DNA from: an uncultured Ruminococcus sp.
GTDB lineage: Bacteria > Bacillota > Clostridia > Oscillospirales > Acutalibacteraceae
Direction of reading: 5' to 3'
DNA: 60,991 nucleotides
Assembly: GCA_902802985.1 (NCBI GenBank)
Contig: CADCOE010000037.1
Coordinates: forward strand, 1-60,991
Shown piece after piece: positions 50,491 to 58,709 of the stretch. The notes beneath the pieces were generated by a model. It made no database searches, was not told where the DNA came from, and worked only from the letters and a program-made list of their open reading frames with translations. Both the position numbers and the translations under genes were made by a program. Numbering within the stretch: the first letter of the stretch is position 1; the number at the start of each line of letters is the position of its first letter.

Positions 50491-51288
50491 ATGGCAGATA
50501 ATGCAGAAGAAGCTAAAAATGAACAAAAATCCAAGGGCAGACCCCGTATCCATCTGCTGGATGAATTAAGAGGGATCGCCGTTTTTTGTATGATATTCTA
50601 CCACGCCTTTTATGCAATGGGGATGATTTTTCAATTTCAGTTGGGCGCCGACCTCATCCAATTTTTTTCTCCGGCAGAACCGTTCTTTGCCGGTCTGTTC
50701 ATACTGATTTCGGGCATTGCCTGCAACCTGACCCATTCCAATCTGGAGAGAGGCTGCAAACTGTTTTTCTTGGCGTATGCCGTCACACTGGTCACTTTTT
50801 TTGCCGTAGGTCCCGATGAGGTCATTCAATTCGGTATTCTTCATATGCTGTCCATTTCGATGATCGCCTACGGACTTCTGACCAAAATCAACGCCAAAAT
50901 ACCGATGTGGCTGGGTATGACCATCCATATCATTCTGTTTGTGGTGACCTTTACGATTGCCGGCGGATATATCGGCATCCCGTTTCTGCTGCGGTACGAT
51001 CTGCCCTCCGAATGGTACAGTACAGGATATTTTTACTATCTCGGACTGCCCGGCAGGGACTTTATTTCATCCGACTATTTTCCGCTGATGCCGTGGCTTT
51101 TCCTGTTTTTTGCGGGAGGTTTTTTCGGCAAACTGATCCCTGCCAAAAAATTTCCGAAATTTGCGTTCAAAAAACATCTTTCCTTTTTTGCCTTTTTCGG
51201 CAGACATTCCCTCATTATCTACCTCATACACCAGCCTGTTATTTTTGCCATTCTGGGGCTTGTTCAGCTCATTCCCGGCGTAAAATGA
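50491..51288 (+). CDS. DUF1624 heparan-alpha-glucosaminide acetyltransferase-like membrane protein
   Basis: 265 residues. After a charged N-terminus, IHLLDELRGIAVFCMIFYHA (about 20-39) matches the conserved DExRG start of the DUF1624/HGSNAT family. About seven membrane helices follow, ending HSLIIYLIHQPVIFAIL, also conserved. Members transfer acetyl groups across membranes to sugars, but the substrate of bacterial forms is unknown. GGAGGAA precedes the ATG. The next gene starts 28 bases later. Confidence 0.85.
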   Translation: MADNAEEAKNEQKSKGRPRIHLLDELRGIAVFCMIFYHAFYAMGMIFQFQLGADLIQFFSPAEPFFAGLFILISGIACNLTHSNLERGCKLFFLAYAVTLVTFFAVGPDEVIQFGILHMLSISMIAYGLLTKINAKIPMWLGMTIHIILFVVTFTIAGGYIGIPFLLRYDLPSEWYSTGYFYYLGLPGRDFISSDYFPLMPWLFLFFAGGFFGKLIPAKKFPKFAFKKHLSFFAFFGRHSLIIYLIHQPVIFAILGLVQLIPGVK

Positions 51289-51316
51289 CAGGGTGCCTCA
51301 AAGGAGTTGCTCATCA

Positions 51317-51958
51317 ATGGAAAAAAATCAAAACAATCCCCCTTCCGCCAATGAAGAAAGCTGTAAAAACGACAGCCGCTACCAAAAAGGCTCTCGCTTG
51401 TACCGCATCGGTATGATGATGCTGGGCATTCTGGTCGTCATCACATTGATAATGAAGCTGCTCGGAATACATATCGTGATCGGCAATACGTTCTGTGACT
51501 CTTTTCTGATGCTGCTGTATCTGATCCCCTTCGGCGTTATCATTGCAGGAATGATGACATCACAAAAAGCCTGCCGCCAATACCATTATCAGGAAGCATC
51601 TTCCCTGATCATCCTTTGCTCCGCCGCTGTATGCTTCCTTTTGATCGGCGGTGTCAGTATCAACGGAATAGCAAGAAGTCCCTACTATCACGCAGAGATT
51701 TCTGAGATCAGCCTGAACAGCGGCAGCCGTGTGACAGCAGTCTGCCTGAATACAGCAGACGATAAGATCGCATTAGGGGATACCCCCAACGCTTATCAGA
51801 TACAGCTTTACAAAACCGAAGGTATTTTTTGGCAGTGTCTGATCGCTTCTGAGCCGACCGAACAGAAGCCTGCATTTTCTCTTGAGGAGTCCGACGGCAT
51901 AATGGCATTGATCGTTGCCACCGGCAGCCGAGGAGATATTTACCAATTTACCTATTGA
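51317..51958 (+). CDS. Uncharacterised membrane protein
   Basis: 213 residues from ATG 51317 (AAAGGAG upstream). An Asn/Ser-rich cytoplasmic head of about 30 residues is followed by three hydrophobic helices (about 33-55, 62-85, 100-122) and a soluble C-terminal part of about 90 residues facing outward. I do not recognise the family. It sits between the acyltransferase and tex genes, in the same direction. Confidence 0.7.
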   Translation: MEKNQNNPPSANEESCKNDSRYQKGSRLYRIGMMMLGILVVITLIMKLLGIHIVIGNTFCDSFLMLLYLIPFGVIIAGMMTSQKACRQYHYQEASSLIILCSAAVCFLLIGGVSINGIARSPYYHAEISEISLNSGSRVTAVCLNTADDKIALGDTPNAYQIQLYKTEGIFWQCLIASEPTEQKPAFSLEESDGIMALIVATGSRGDIYQFTY

Positions 51959-51974
51959 GAATTTACCTATTAAG
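51945..51974. repeat. Tandem duplication of 15 bases over a stop codon
   Basis: AATTTACCTATTGAG then AATTTACCTATTAAG, one mismatch. The TGA of the upstream gene lies in the first unit. Confidence 0.8.
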
Positions 51975-52005
51975 TATTATCAACGAAAGGAACCATCACA
52001 ACACT

Positions 52006-54174
52006 ATGACAGCACAAACCGACTACGCTAAATCTCTTTCCGAAGAATTCGGAATAAAACAGGAATACGCCCAAAATATCATTACCCTTCTGGATGAAGG
52101 GAATACCATTCCCTTTATTGCAAGATACCGTAAAGAACTTCACGGCACACTGGACGATCAAACCATCCGTGAAGTCAGCGAACGGCTGGAATACCTTCGC
52201 AGTCTGGAAAAACGCCGGCAGGAAGTCTTTACGCTGATTGATGAATTGGGCAAAATGACCGATGAAATCACCGCTGCGCTCGAAGAAGCAAAGACGCTTT
52301 CGGAAATAGAGGACATCTATCGTCCTTACAGACCCAAACGAAAGACACGTGCCTCTGTTGCCAAGGAAAAAGGGCTGGAAAAGCTTGCCGATACCATTTT
52401 TTTACAGCCGGATACTGCTCCTGCCGTGCTGGCAAAAGACTACGTTGCTCCCGAAAAGGGAGTGGAAAACACCGAAGAGGCTTTGCAGGGGGCAATGGAT
52501 ATTATTGCCGAAAATATTTCAGACAATGCGGAAATCCGCAAACGCTTAAAAAACATCATTCGGCTCAATGCCCTTCTTACCGCTAAAGCCGCCGGAGAGG
52601 AAGAGCCCAAAAGCGTTTATCAGGCTTATTATCATTACAGTGAGCCTGTCAGCAAAATTCCGGATCATCGGCTTCTTGCCATAGACCGTGGTGAGCGTCA
52701 GGGATGTCTGAAGGTCAGTATTGAAATCGACAGCAGCAAGTGCCTGACCATTATCGACAGATTAATTCTTACCTCGCACAATGAATGTGCCCAAATGGTA
52801 AAAGCCGCCTGTGAGGATGCTTATTCCCGATTGATCTTTCCCTCCGTGGAGCGGGAGATCCGCTCCGAGATGACCGAAAAAGCCGATGAAAATTCTATTA
52901 AAATATTTGCCCTCAATCTCCGTCAGCTTTTGATGCAGCCTCCTGTAAAGGGACGCACGGCGATCGGACTGGATCCCGGCTATCGGACCGGATGCAAATT
53001 AGCGGTAGTCAACGCCACAGGAAGAATTCTTGATACCGCCGTCATTTACCCGACCCACAGCGAGGCACAGGTCAAAAAATCAGCGCAAATATTAAAAAAT
53101 ATGATACAAAAGCACCACGCAGAGATCATTGCTATCGGCAACGGCACTGCTTCCAAAGAAACAGAGATCTTTACCGCCAAGTGCCTCTCGGAAATTCCCG
53201 ATAAGGTGTCCTATATGGTGGTCAGTGAAGCCGGCGCCTCCGTTTATTCCGCCTCCAAACTTGCCGCCGCAGAAATGCCGGATCTTGACCTGACGCTGAG
53301 AAGCGCCGTATCGATTGCCCGACGTCTGCAGGATCCTTTGGCGGAGCTGGTCAAAATCGATCCGAAAGCGATCGGCGTCGGTCAGTATCAGCACGATATG
53401 CCGCAAAAACGTCTGGGAGAAGCTCTGGACGGGGTAGTCGAAGCCTGTGTCAATCAAGTCGGCGCCGATCTCAATACCGCTTCCCCTGCCCTGCTTTCCA
53501 GAATAGCAGGCATTAACCATACCGTTTCCAACAACATCGTTGCTTACAGAGAAGAAAACGGTGCTTTCCAAAGCCGTGCCGAGCTGAAAAAAGTACCCAA
53601 ATTAGGACCGAAAGCGTATGAGCAGTGCGCCGGATTTCTGAGAGTTCCCGAAAGCAGCGAAGCACTTGATCATACAGCGGTTCACCCCGAGTCTTACCGT
53701 GCCGCCAAAAAATTGCTGGAGCTGTGTGGTTATACCACAGCGGACATTCCAAACGACCGGTTAAACGGTCTGAAAAATGCTGCCGAACAGATCGGACTGG
53801 ACAACGCTGCCGAACAGATCGGGGTTGGTGTTCCTACCCTTTTGGATATGATAGAGGAGCTGACCAAACCGGGACGGGATCCCCGTGACGAATTACCGCC
53901 GCCGCTGCTGCGTACCGATGTACTGGACATCAATGACCTCAAGCCGGGAATGGTTCTGAAGGGTACCGTGCGAAATATTACCGATTTCGGAGCCTTTGTT
54001 GACATCGGTGTTCACCAGGACGGTCTGGTGCATATTTCCGAGATCAGTGAAAAACGCATCCATCACCCGGCGGACGTGCTGATGGTCGGAGATATTATGG
54101 ATTTTCGCATTCTCAGTGCCGACGCCGAAACCAAACGTATATCACTTTCTTTAAAAGGAATGGAACAACAATGA
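52006..54174 (+). CDS. tex: Tex-like RNA-binding transcription factor
   Basis: 722 residues from ATG 52006, the family start (MTAQTDYAKSLSEEFGIKQ). Order: helical N-terminal domain with IPFIARYRKELHG, YqgF-like RNase-H fold (GLDPGYRTGCKLAVV), helix-hairpin-helix region (ASPALLSRIAGI, LGPKAYEQCAGFL) and a C-terminal S1 domain (LKPGMVLKGTVRNITDFGAF). A local duplication AAEQIGLDN-AAEQIG (27-bp unit at 53779-53805) lies in the variable linker before the S1 domain. It acts on transcription and translation of RNA. Overlaps the HAD gene by four bases. Confidence 0.95.
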   Translation: MTAQTDYAKSLSEEFGIKQEYAQNIITLLDEGNTIPFIARYRKELHGTLDDQTIREVSERLEYLRSLEKRRQEVFTLIDELGKMTDEITAALEEAKTLSEIEDIYRPYRPKRKTRASVAKEKGLEKLADTIFLQPDTAPAVLAKDYVAPEKGVENTEEALQGAMDIIAENISDNAEIRKRLKNIIRLNALLTAKAAGEEEPKSVYQAYYHYSEPVSKIPDHRLLAIDRGERQGCLKVSIEIDSSKCLTIIDRLILTSHNECAQMVKAACEDAYSRLIFPSVEREIRSEMTEKADENSIKIFALNLRQLLMQPPVKGRTAIGLDPGYRTGCKLAVVNATGRILDTAVIYPTHSEAQVKKSAQILKNMIQKHHAEIIAIGNGTASKETEIFTAKCLSEIPDKVSYMVVSEAGASVYSASKLAAAEMPDLDLTLRSAVSIARRLQDPLAELVKIDPKAIGVGQYQHDMPQKRLGEALDGVVEACVNQVGADLNTASPALLSRIAGINHTVSNNIVAYREENGAFQSRAELKKVPKLGPKAYEQCAGFLRVPESSEALDHTAVHPESYRAAKKLLELCGYTTADIPNDRLNGLKNAAEQIGLDNAAEQIGVGVPTLLDMIEELTKPGRDPRDELPPPLLRTDVLDINDLKPGMVLKGTVRNITDFGAFVDIGVHQDGLVHISEISEKRIHHPADVLMVGDIMDFRILSADAETKRISLSLKGMEQQ

Positions 54175-54854
54175 AAAAATATGATATTGCCTTATTTGAT
54201 CTTGACGGCACCATCAGTGAATCGGGCGAAGGGATTCTGGACTGTGTCCGTATGATCTTTGAGGAAATGAACCGACCGCTGCCCGATGAACAGTCGCTGG
54301 CTGCTTTTATCGGACCTCCGATGTATGACAGCCTGAAACGCTGCGGCTTTAATCACGAAGAGGCCGACAAAGGAGTCGCCATTTACAAGAAAAATTTTGT
54401 CCAACACGGTATCTACAAAAACCGTGTCTATGACGGTCTGACAGAGGTGCTGCATCAGCTCAGAGCAGAGGGGCTGCGGCTTGGCGTTGCCACAACAAAA
54501 TATCAGAAGTTTGCTGACAAGATCATTGCAATGCTGGGACTGAACGAATGGTTCGACGTGGTAGGCGGCTCCAATGCACTGGCAGGACACGCGCCCGAAA
54601 ACGGAGAGCCTCCCCGCACCAACAAAGTGGAAGTAATGCAGTATGTCATCCGTACCCTGAAACAATCAGACAAAGATCGTATTGTTATGCTTGGCGATAC
54701 CAAATATGACGCCGAAGGGGCTGCCGCTGTCGGATGTGACTTCATCGGCTGTTTATATGGCTATGGTACAGAGCAGGAAATGAGAAAAGCTTATCCCATC
54801 GGCAATATCCGCTTTGTCAAGACGCCTCGGGAGCTTCCGCTGCTGCTGATGTGA
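54171..54854 (+). CDS. HAD-family phosphatase, phosphoglycolate phosphatase-like
   Basis: 227 residues. FDLDGTISES (about 8-17) is HAD motif I, LGVATTK motif II, and MLGDTKYDAEGAAAVG motif IV. The cap domain is of the PGP/Gph type. Probable substrate phosphoglycolate or another small phosphate ester, which the sequence cannot decide. Its ATG overlaps the tex stop (ATGA). Convergent with spoIID, 13 bases between stops and no room for a terminator. Confidence 0.85.
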   Translation: MKKYDIALFDLDGTISESGEGILDCVRMIFEEMNRPLPDEQSLAAFIGPPMYDSLKRCGFNHEEADKGVAIYKKNFVQHGIYKNRVYDGLTEVLHQLRAEGLRLGVATTKYQKFADKIIAMLGLNEWFDVVGGSNALAGHAPENGEPPRTNKVEVMQYVIRTLKQSDKDRIVMLGDTKYDAEGAAAVGCDFIGCLYGYGTEQEMRKAYPIGNIRFVKTPRELPLLLM

Positions 54855-54867
54855 GGAAACACTTTTC

Positions 54868-55908
54868 TCAGGACAAATCGGAAACGGAAGAAAAGCTCGG
54901 CTGATGATAATAATGCGATAATATCTGTCGGAAATCAGCCCCCTGCTGAGCCATATACTCTGCACCGTATTGGCTCATTCCGACGCCGTGACCATAACCG
55001 ATCACGCTGAAACAAAACTCACCGTTTTGGTGCGAAATACTGAAATGAGCGCTTCTCAGGGAAAACAGCGTCCGGATCGCTGCTCCGTCAAAGTTTTTGC
55101 CGCCGATGACGATAGTTTTCACAGTACCGGGCTTGGTTCGTTCGGTTTTACCGATCCATTTCTCCGGCTGAGCATCCCATTGGACATTCTGATCGAGCGA
55201 AAGAATTTTTTCTTTGAATTCCTGCTCACTGACAGTACACTGTGACTGATACCGTGGAGCCAGTCTGTCACCGGGGCTGGCGCAGGATAACAGATGGTCG
55301 TCCTTTTTGCCGAAAATATCCTCGGCACTTTCCGTTTCACCGCTGGAGATTGCGTGATAAGCTGCATCAATATAGCTGCCGTCACTGTCTGTCATCACCT
55401 CTCCCGCTGTGTCATCGACCGCTGCTGTCACTTTTTCAAGACATTCCCGGTAGCTGTCGCCCCATTTCTCCGATAATATTTCATCACTCAGAAAAAACTC
55501 GCCTTCCGATAAATTCGCCTTAAAATCCGCCCCCTTCAGTTCCTTGTCGGGGTTGCTGTGCTGCCGGCTTCTCAGCCGGCAAAAATGCGTATAACACGCT
55601 ACGCACTGTGCTTTGAGTGCTTCGGCTTCAAATGACGGGGGCATTTCGTAAGCCACCGCACCAATACAAAAGCTTCTGTCCTCCACCGTGACCACTTTTC
55701 CGCTCGATGTGTCCAATATCTTAAAAGACAGACCGGACGGAAAAGCGGTCTTTTTCTTTTCGTCTTTTTGGGAAGGTTCTTTGGTGCTGCTCTGCTCCGA
55801 GGACGGATGGATCCACCGAAGAATACCTTCCACTCCCCCCAATGACAGCGTCGGCAGAACTGCCATTAACAAAAATGCCGTTACGATCAGTAAGATTTTC
55901 TTTTTCAT
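54868..55908 (-). CDS. spoIID: Stage II sporulation protein D
   Basis: 346 residues from ATG 55908 (GGAGGAG upstream), rather than a 41-codon longer frame. An N-terminal membrane anchor (about 1-22) is followed by a Ser/Lys-rich linker. The SpoIID domain shows AYEMPPSFEAEALKAQCVAC (about 85-104), holding the catalytic Glu, and GYGHGVGMSQYGAEYMA near the end. It is the lytic transglycosylase that thins septal peptidoglycan so that the mother-cell membrane can engulf the forespore. A sigma-E-like promoter lies just upstream. Confidence 0.93.
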   Translation of the reverse strand: MKKKILLIVTAFLLMAVLPTLSLGGVEGILRWIHPSSEQSSTKEPSQKDEKKKTAFPSGLSFKILDTSSGKVVTVEDRSFCIGAVAYEMPPSFEAEALKAQCVACYTHFCRLRSRQHSNPDKELKGADFKANLSEGEFFLSDEILSEKWGDSYRECLEKVTAAVDDTAGEVMTDSDGSYIDAAYHAISSGETESAEDIFGKKDDHLLSCASPGDRLAPRYQSQCTVSEQEFKEKILSLDQNVQWDAQPEKWIGKTERTKPGTVKTIVIGGKNFDGAAIRTLFSLRSAHFSISHQNGEFCFSVIGYGHGVGMSQYGAEYMAQQGADFRQILSHYYHQPSFSSVSDLS

Positions 55909-55935
55909 TCTACTCCTCCACAACCGGGCACTTAT

Positions 55936-55964
55936 AGTGTATTGTTTCAAACCGCGGAATATAA
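55936..55964 (-). promoter_or_regulatory. Predicted sigma-E promoter of spoIID
   Basis: Minus strand TTATATT, 14 bases, AATACACT. This fits the Bacillus sigma-E pattern (ATATT at -35, ATACAnT at -10) and the known control of spoIID. The start would fall about 20 bases before ATG 55908. Confidence 0.5.
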
Positions 55965-56019
55965 AAGACAAACGTTTTGGATATTTGTATAAAATGCTGT
56001 CACAGCACCGGACTGTTCC

Positions 56020-56048
56020 TTGACACTGCACAACAAAAAAGCTAAAAT
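56020..56048 (+). promoter_or_regulatory. Predicted citrate synthase promoter
   Basis: TTGACA, 17 bases, TAAAAT. Confidence 0.65.
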
Positions 56049-56090
56049 AGTATTATCAACAAAGAATAAAAAAGGAAAAGAGGTATTACA

Positions 56091-57455
56091 TTGACTCTCG
56101 AAGAAAATGAAAAATATAATAACAGACTTTCTGAGTTGTGCCGGGAATACCGTTTGCATAACGGTTTCAACAATCAGGATTATCTTACCTACGGCGTAAA
56201 AAGAGGTCTTAGAAACCCCGATGGAACGGGTGTAATGGCAGGCCTTACAAATATATGCAACGTTCACGGATTTATGATAGCGGATGGTGAACGAGTTCCT
56301 GATCACGGCAAACTGACTTACCGTGGAATAGACGTCAGCGATATTGTCAATGCCTGTGTAGAGGAAAATCGTTTTGGCTTTGAAGAAACTGCGTGGCTTT
56401 TGCTGTTTGGTACGCTGCCGACGCCGCAGCGTCTGGAAAGTTTTAAAGATACCCTCGGTCATTTCAGAGAACTGCCGCAGAACTTTGCCGAGGATATGAT
56501 CCTGAAAATCCCGTCAAAAGATATTATGAATAAGCTGGCACGTTCTGTTCTGGCACTCTATTCCTTTGACCCCAATCCCGATGATACCTCACTGGAAAAT
56601 ATTATGCGTCAGTCTATTCAGCTGATTGCCTCCCTGCCCACCATTATGACCTATGCTTATCAGGTCAAGCGCAGGGCTTTTGACCGACAGAGTATGTTTT
56701 TTCATCCTGTGGATCTCTCCCTTTCCACCAGTGAGTCCATTCTGCGCGCACTGCGGCCTGATATGAAATTTACCGACTCCGAAGCCAAATTGCTCGATCT
56801 GTGTATGATACTCCACGCAGAACACGGCGGCGGCAACAATTCCACTTTCTCAACAAGAGTGCTTTCCTCTTCCGGTACGGATACTTATTCTGCCATTGCC
56901 GGCGCTATCGGTTCTCTGAAAGGACCCCGTCACGGCGGCGCCAACCTCAGAGTACGCCATATGATGGATGAATTGAAAGAAAAGGTCAAAGACTGGAAAG
57001 ACGAGGACGAAATCTATGATTTTCTCGCCTCTGTCATTCGCAAAGAAAATGGGGACGGCTCGGGTTTGATCTACGGCTTTGGCCACGCTATTTATACCCT
57101 TTCCGACCCCCGTGCGGTAATGCTCCGAAAAACCGCCCAGAAAATAGCGGAAGAAAAAAATATGACCGAGGAATTCGCTCTCTACAAAACGGTAGAAAAA
57201 CTCACTCCTTCTGTAATGAAAGAAGTGAAAGGAAGTGCAAAGGTCATTTGCGCCAATGTTGACTTTTATTCCGGATTTGTGTATGATATGCTTGGTATTC
57301 CGGGCGATATGTTCACACCTCTGTTTGCCGTTTCCAGAATTGCGGGCTGGTGTGCCCACCGCATTGAAGAAGTCACCTACGGCGGCAGAATTATCCGTCC
57401 TGCTTATCGCTCAATGGTCAGCAGCAAAACCTATACTCCCCTGTCAGAGCGTTAA
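56091..57455 (+). CDS. gltA: Citrate synthase
   Basis: 454 residues. The start is TTG 56091, with AAGAGGT six bases upstream; no in-frame ATG fits. It condenses oxaloacetate and acetyl-CoA, probably feeding glutamate synthesis in an anaerobe. HAEHGGGNNSTF and GFGHAIYTLSDPRAV carry the two active-site histidines, and NVDFYSGFVYDMLG the Asp. The N-terminal extension and length are those of the Clostridial form, related to 2-methylcitrate synthases. It may be cotranscribed with the membrane protein that follows. Confidence 0.92.
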   Translation: MTLEENEKYNNRLSELCREYRLHNGFNNQDYLTYGVKRGLRNPDGTGVMAGLTNICNVHGFMIADGERVPDHGKLTYRGIDVSDIVNACVEENRFGFEETAWLLLFGTLPTPQRLESFKDTLGHFRELPQNFAEDMILKIPSKDIMNKLARSVLALYSFDPNPDDTSLENIMRQSIQLIASLPTIMTYAYQVKRRAFDRQSMFFHPVDLSLSTSESILRALRPDMKFTDSEAKLLDLCMILHAEHGGGNNSTFSTRVLSSSGTDTYSAIAGAIGSLKGPRHGGANLRVRHMMDELKEKVKDWKDEDEIYDFLASVIRKENGDGSGLIYGFGHAIYTLSDPRAVMLRKTAQKIAEEKNMTEEFALYKTVEKLTPSVMKEVKGSAKVICANVDFYSGFVYDMLGIPGDMFTPLFAVSRIAGWCAHRIEEVTYGGRIIRPAYRSMVSSKTYTPLSER

Positions 57456-57490
57456 TGCGTCAAAACTCTCTGAAAAGGGGCAGAACCTTC

Positions 57491-57512
57491 ATAGAAAACT
57501 AATAGAAAACTG
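57491..57512. repeat. Tandem duplication of 11 bases
   Basis: ATAGAAAACTA followed by ATAGAAAACTG, between citrate synthase and the membrane protein gene. Confidence 0.7.
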
Positions 57513-57535
57513 ATTGTAAGGAAGTGTTTTTCCGA

Positions 57536-58630
57536 ATGAAGCTCAAAAAACTATGGCTGCCTGTTCTCTCTTTGACGGTGATCGGCGGCTGTGCCAAGAT
57601 CTGCGATACCATCCTTAATGTTCACGGCAGCGGTTTTTTTGTGGACTCCACTATTTGCAACGGAATATTTATCGGCTCACTGGTACTTATTCTGATCCTC
57701 GGCTGGATTTTAAGCTTTGCCGACAGAAACAAAAACTGGATGACCAAGCCCTCCAAAAATACAGCGTGCGGTATTTTCGGGCTGATCGCTGCCATAACGA
57801 TCATCGGCAGCGGCGTGATCTCGATTTTACAAATCGATTCGTCATCCATCTTGACCATCAGCCTCTGTGTGCTTTCTTTGCTGGGCGGAGGGGTACTTTT
57901 GTTTGAGTCCTGCATTTCGCTGACAGGACAAAATGTGATCAAAAAAGCTCCCGTGATCGCTTTGGCAGTTCCGCTGTATCTTTGCGCCAGATTTATCAAT
58001 CTGTACTCTCAATACACGGAGCGTTCCATTCTTGCCACGGAAATGTTTGATATTGTAGCTGTAGCATTGCTTTTGCTGTTTTTCCTTTATCAGTCAATGC
58101 TGTTTGCCGGACTCAACTACAATACAGCGATCCGAAAAGCCAACGTATACGGTTATGCCTATATGATGTGCGGTTTTATCGTTGCCGTTGATCTGTTTAT
58201 CAAGATGGCTTATCCAACGATTGCTTCCAACGTTGATACCGAAATCGTGGAGCCTACTATCACGAATATTCTGACCTTTGCAGGCGATATTGCCCTTTGC
58301 GGCTATGCTGCCTTCTTCCTCAAAAGCATTCAGGAGAATGCTTTCGAGGGAGAACCGTCCAACGGCGCCACCCCTGCACAGGACAACACACCTCCGACCA
58401 CCGATGAGAACCCCTCTGACAGCGATGACCGCTCTGCCGCTGTGTCAGATGACGTCGCCCAAGAAACGGAACAGGCTCTGGAGGACTACTCTCATCCCGA
58501 GCATTCAGGGGAACTGGAGATTAACCGTACGACAAACAGCGATATGATCGATTCCTCAGAGATCATTGCTCCTGCCGGCCCCATTAAGGTCAAACCCGTC
58601 ACCGCTACCCCGATTGAGGAAAAAAACTAG
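57536..58630 (+). CDS. Uncharacterised polytopic membrane protein with acidic tail
   Basis: 364 residues from ATG 57536 (AAGGAAG upstream); a GTG four codons earlier is too close to the ribosome site. About seven membrane helices fill residues 8-265. The last 100 residues are soluble, rich in Asp, Glu, Ser, Thr and Pro (TPPTTDENPSDSDDRSAAVS), probably cytoplasmic or disordered. I do not recognise the family. It follows citrate synthase with no terminator between. Confidence 0.7.
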   Translation: MKLKKLWLPVLSLTVIGGCAKICDTILNVHGSGFFVDSTICNGIFIGSLVLILILGWILSFADRNKNWMTKPSKNTACGIFGLIAAITIIGSGVISILQIDSSSILTISLCVLSLLGGGVLLFESCISLTGQNVIKKAPVIALAVPLYLCARFINLYSQYTERSILATEMFDIVAVALLLLFFLYQSMLFAGLNYNTAIRKANVYGYAYMMCGFIVAVDLFIKMAYPTIASNVDTEIVEPTITNILTFAGDIALCGYAAFFLKSIQENAFEGEPSNGATPAQDNTPPTTDENPSDSDDRSAAVSDDVAQETEQALEDYSHPEHSGELEINRTTNSDMIDSSEIIAPAGPIKVKPVTATPIEEKN

Positions 58631-58670
58631 ACCTGTCCGGTAACCGAAAAAAGAACCATCCATGGATATA

Positions 58671-58709
58671 AAAACAGCCGTCCTGCTATTATCACAGGAC
58701 GGCTGTTTT
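58671..58709. terminator. Bidirectional terminator
   Basis: Stem AAAACAGCCGTCCTG/CAGGACGGCTGTTTT with a nine-base loop. It overlaps the stop codon of the minus-strand regulator gene. Confidence 0.85.
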
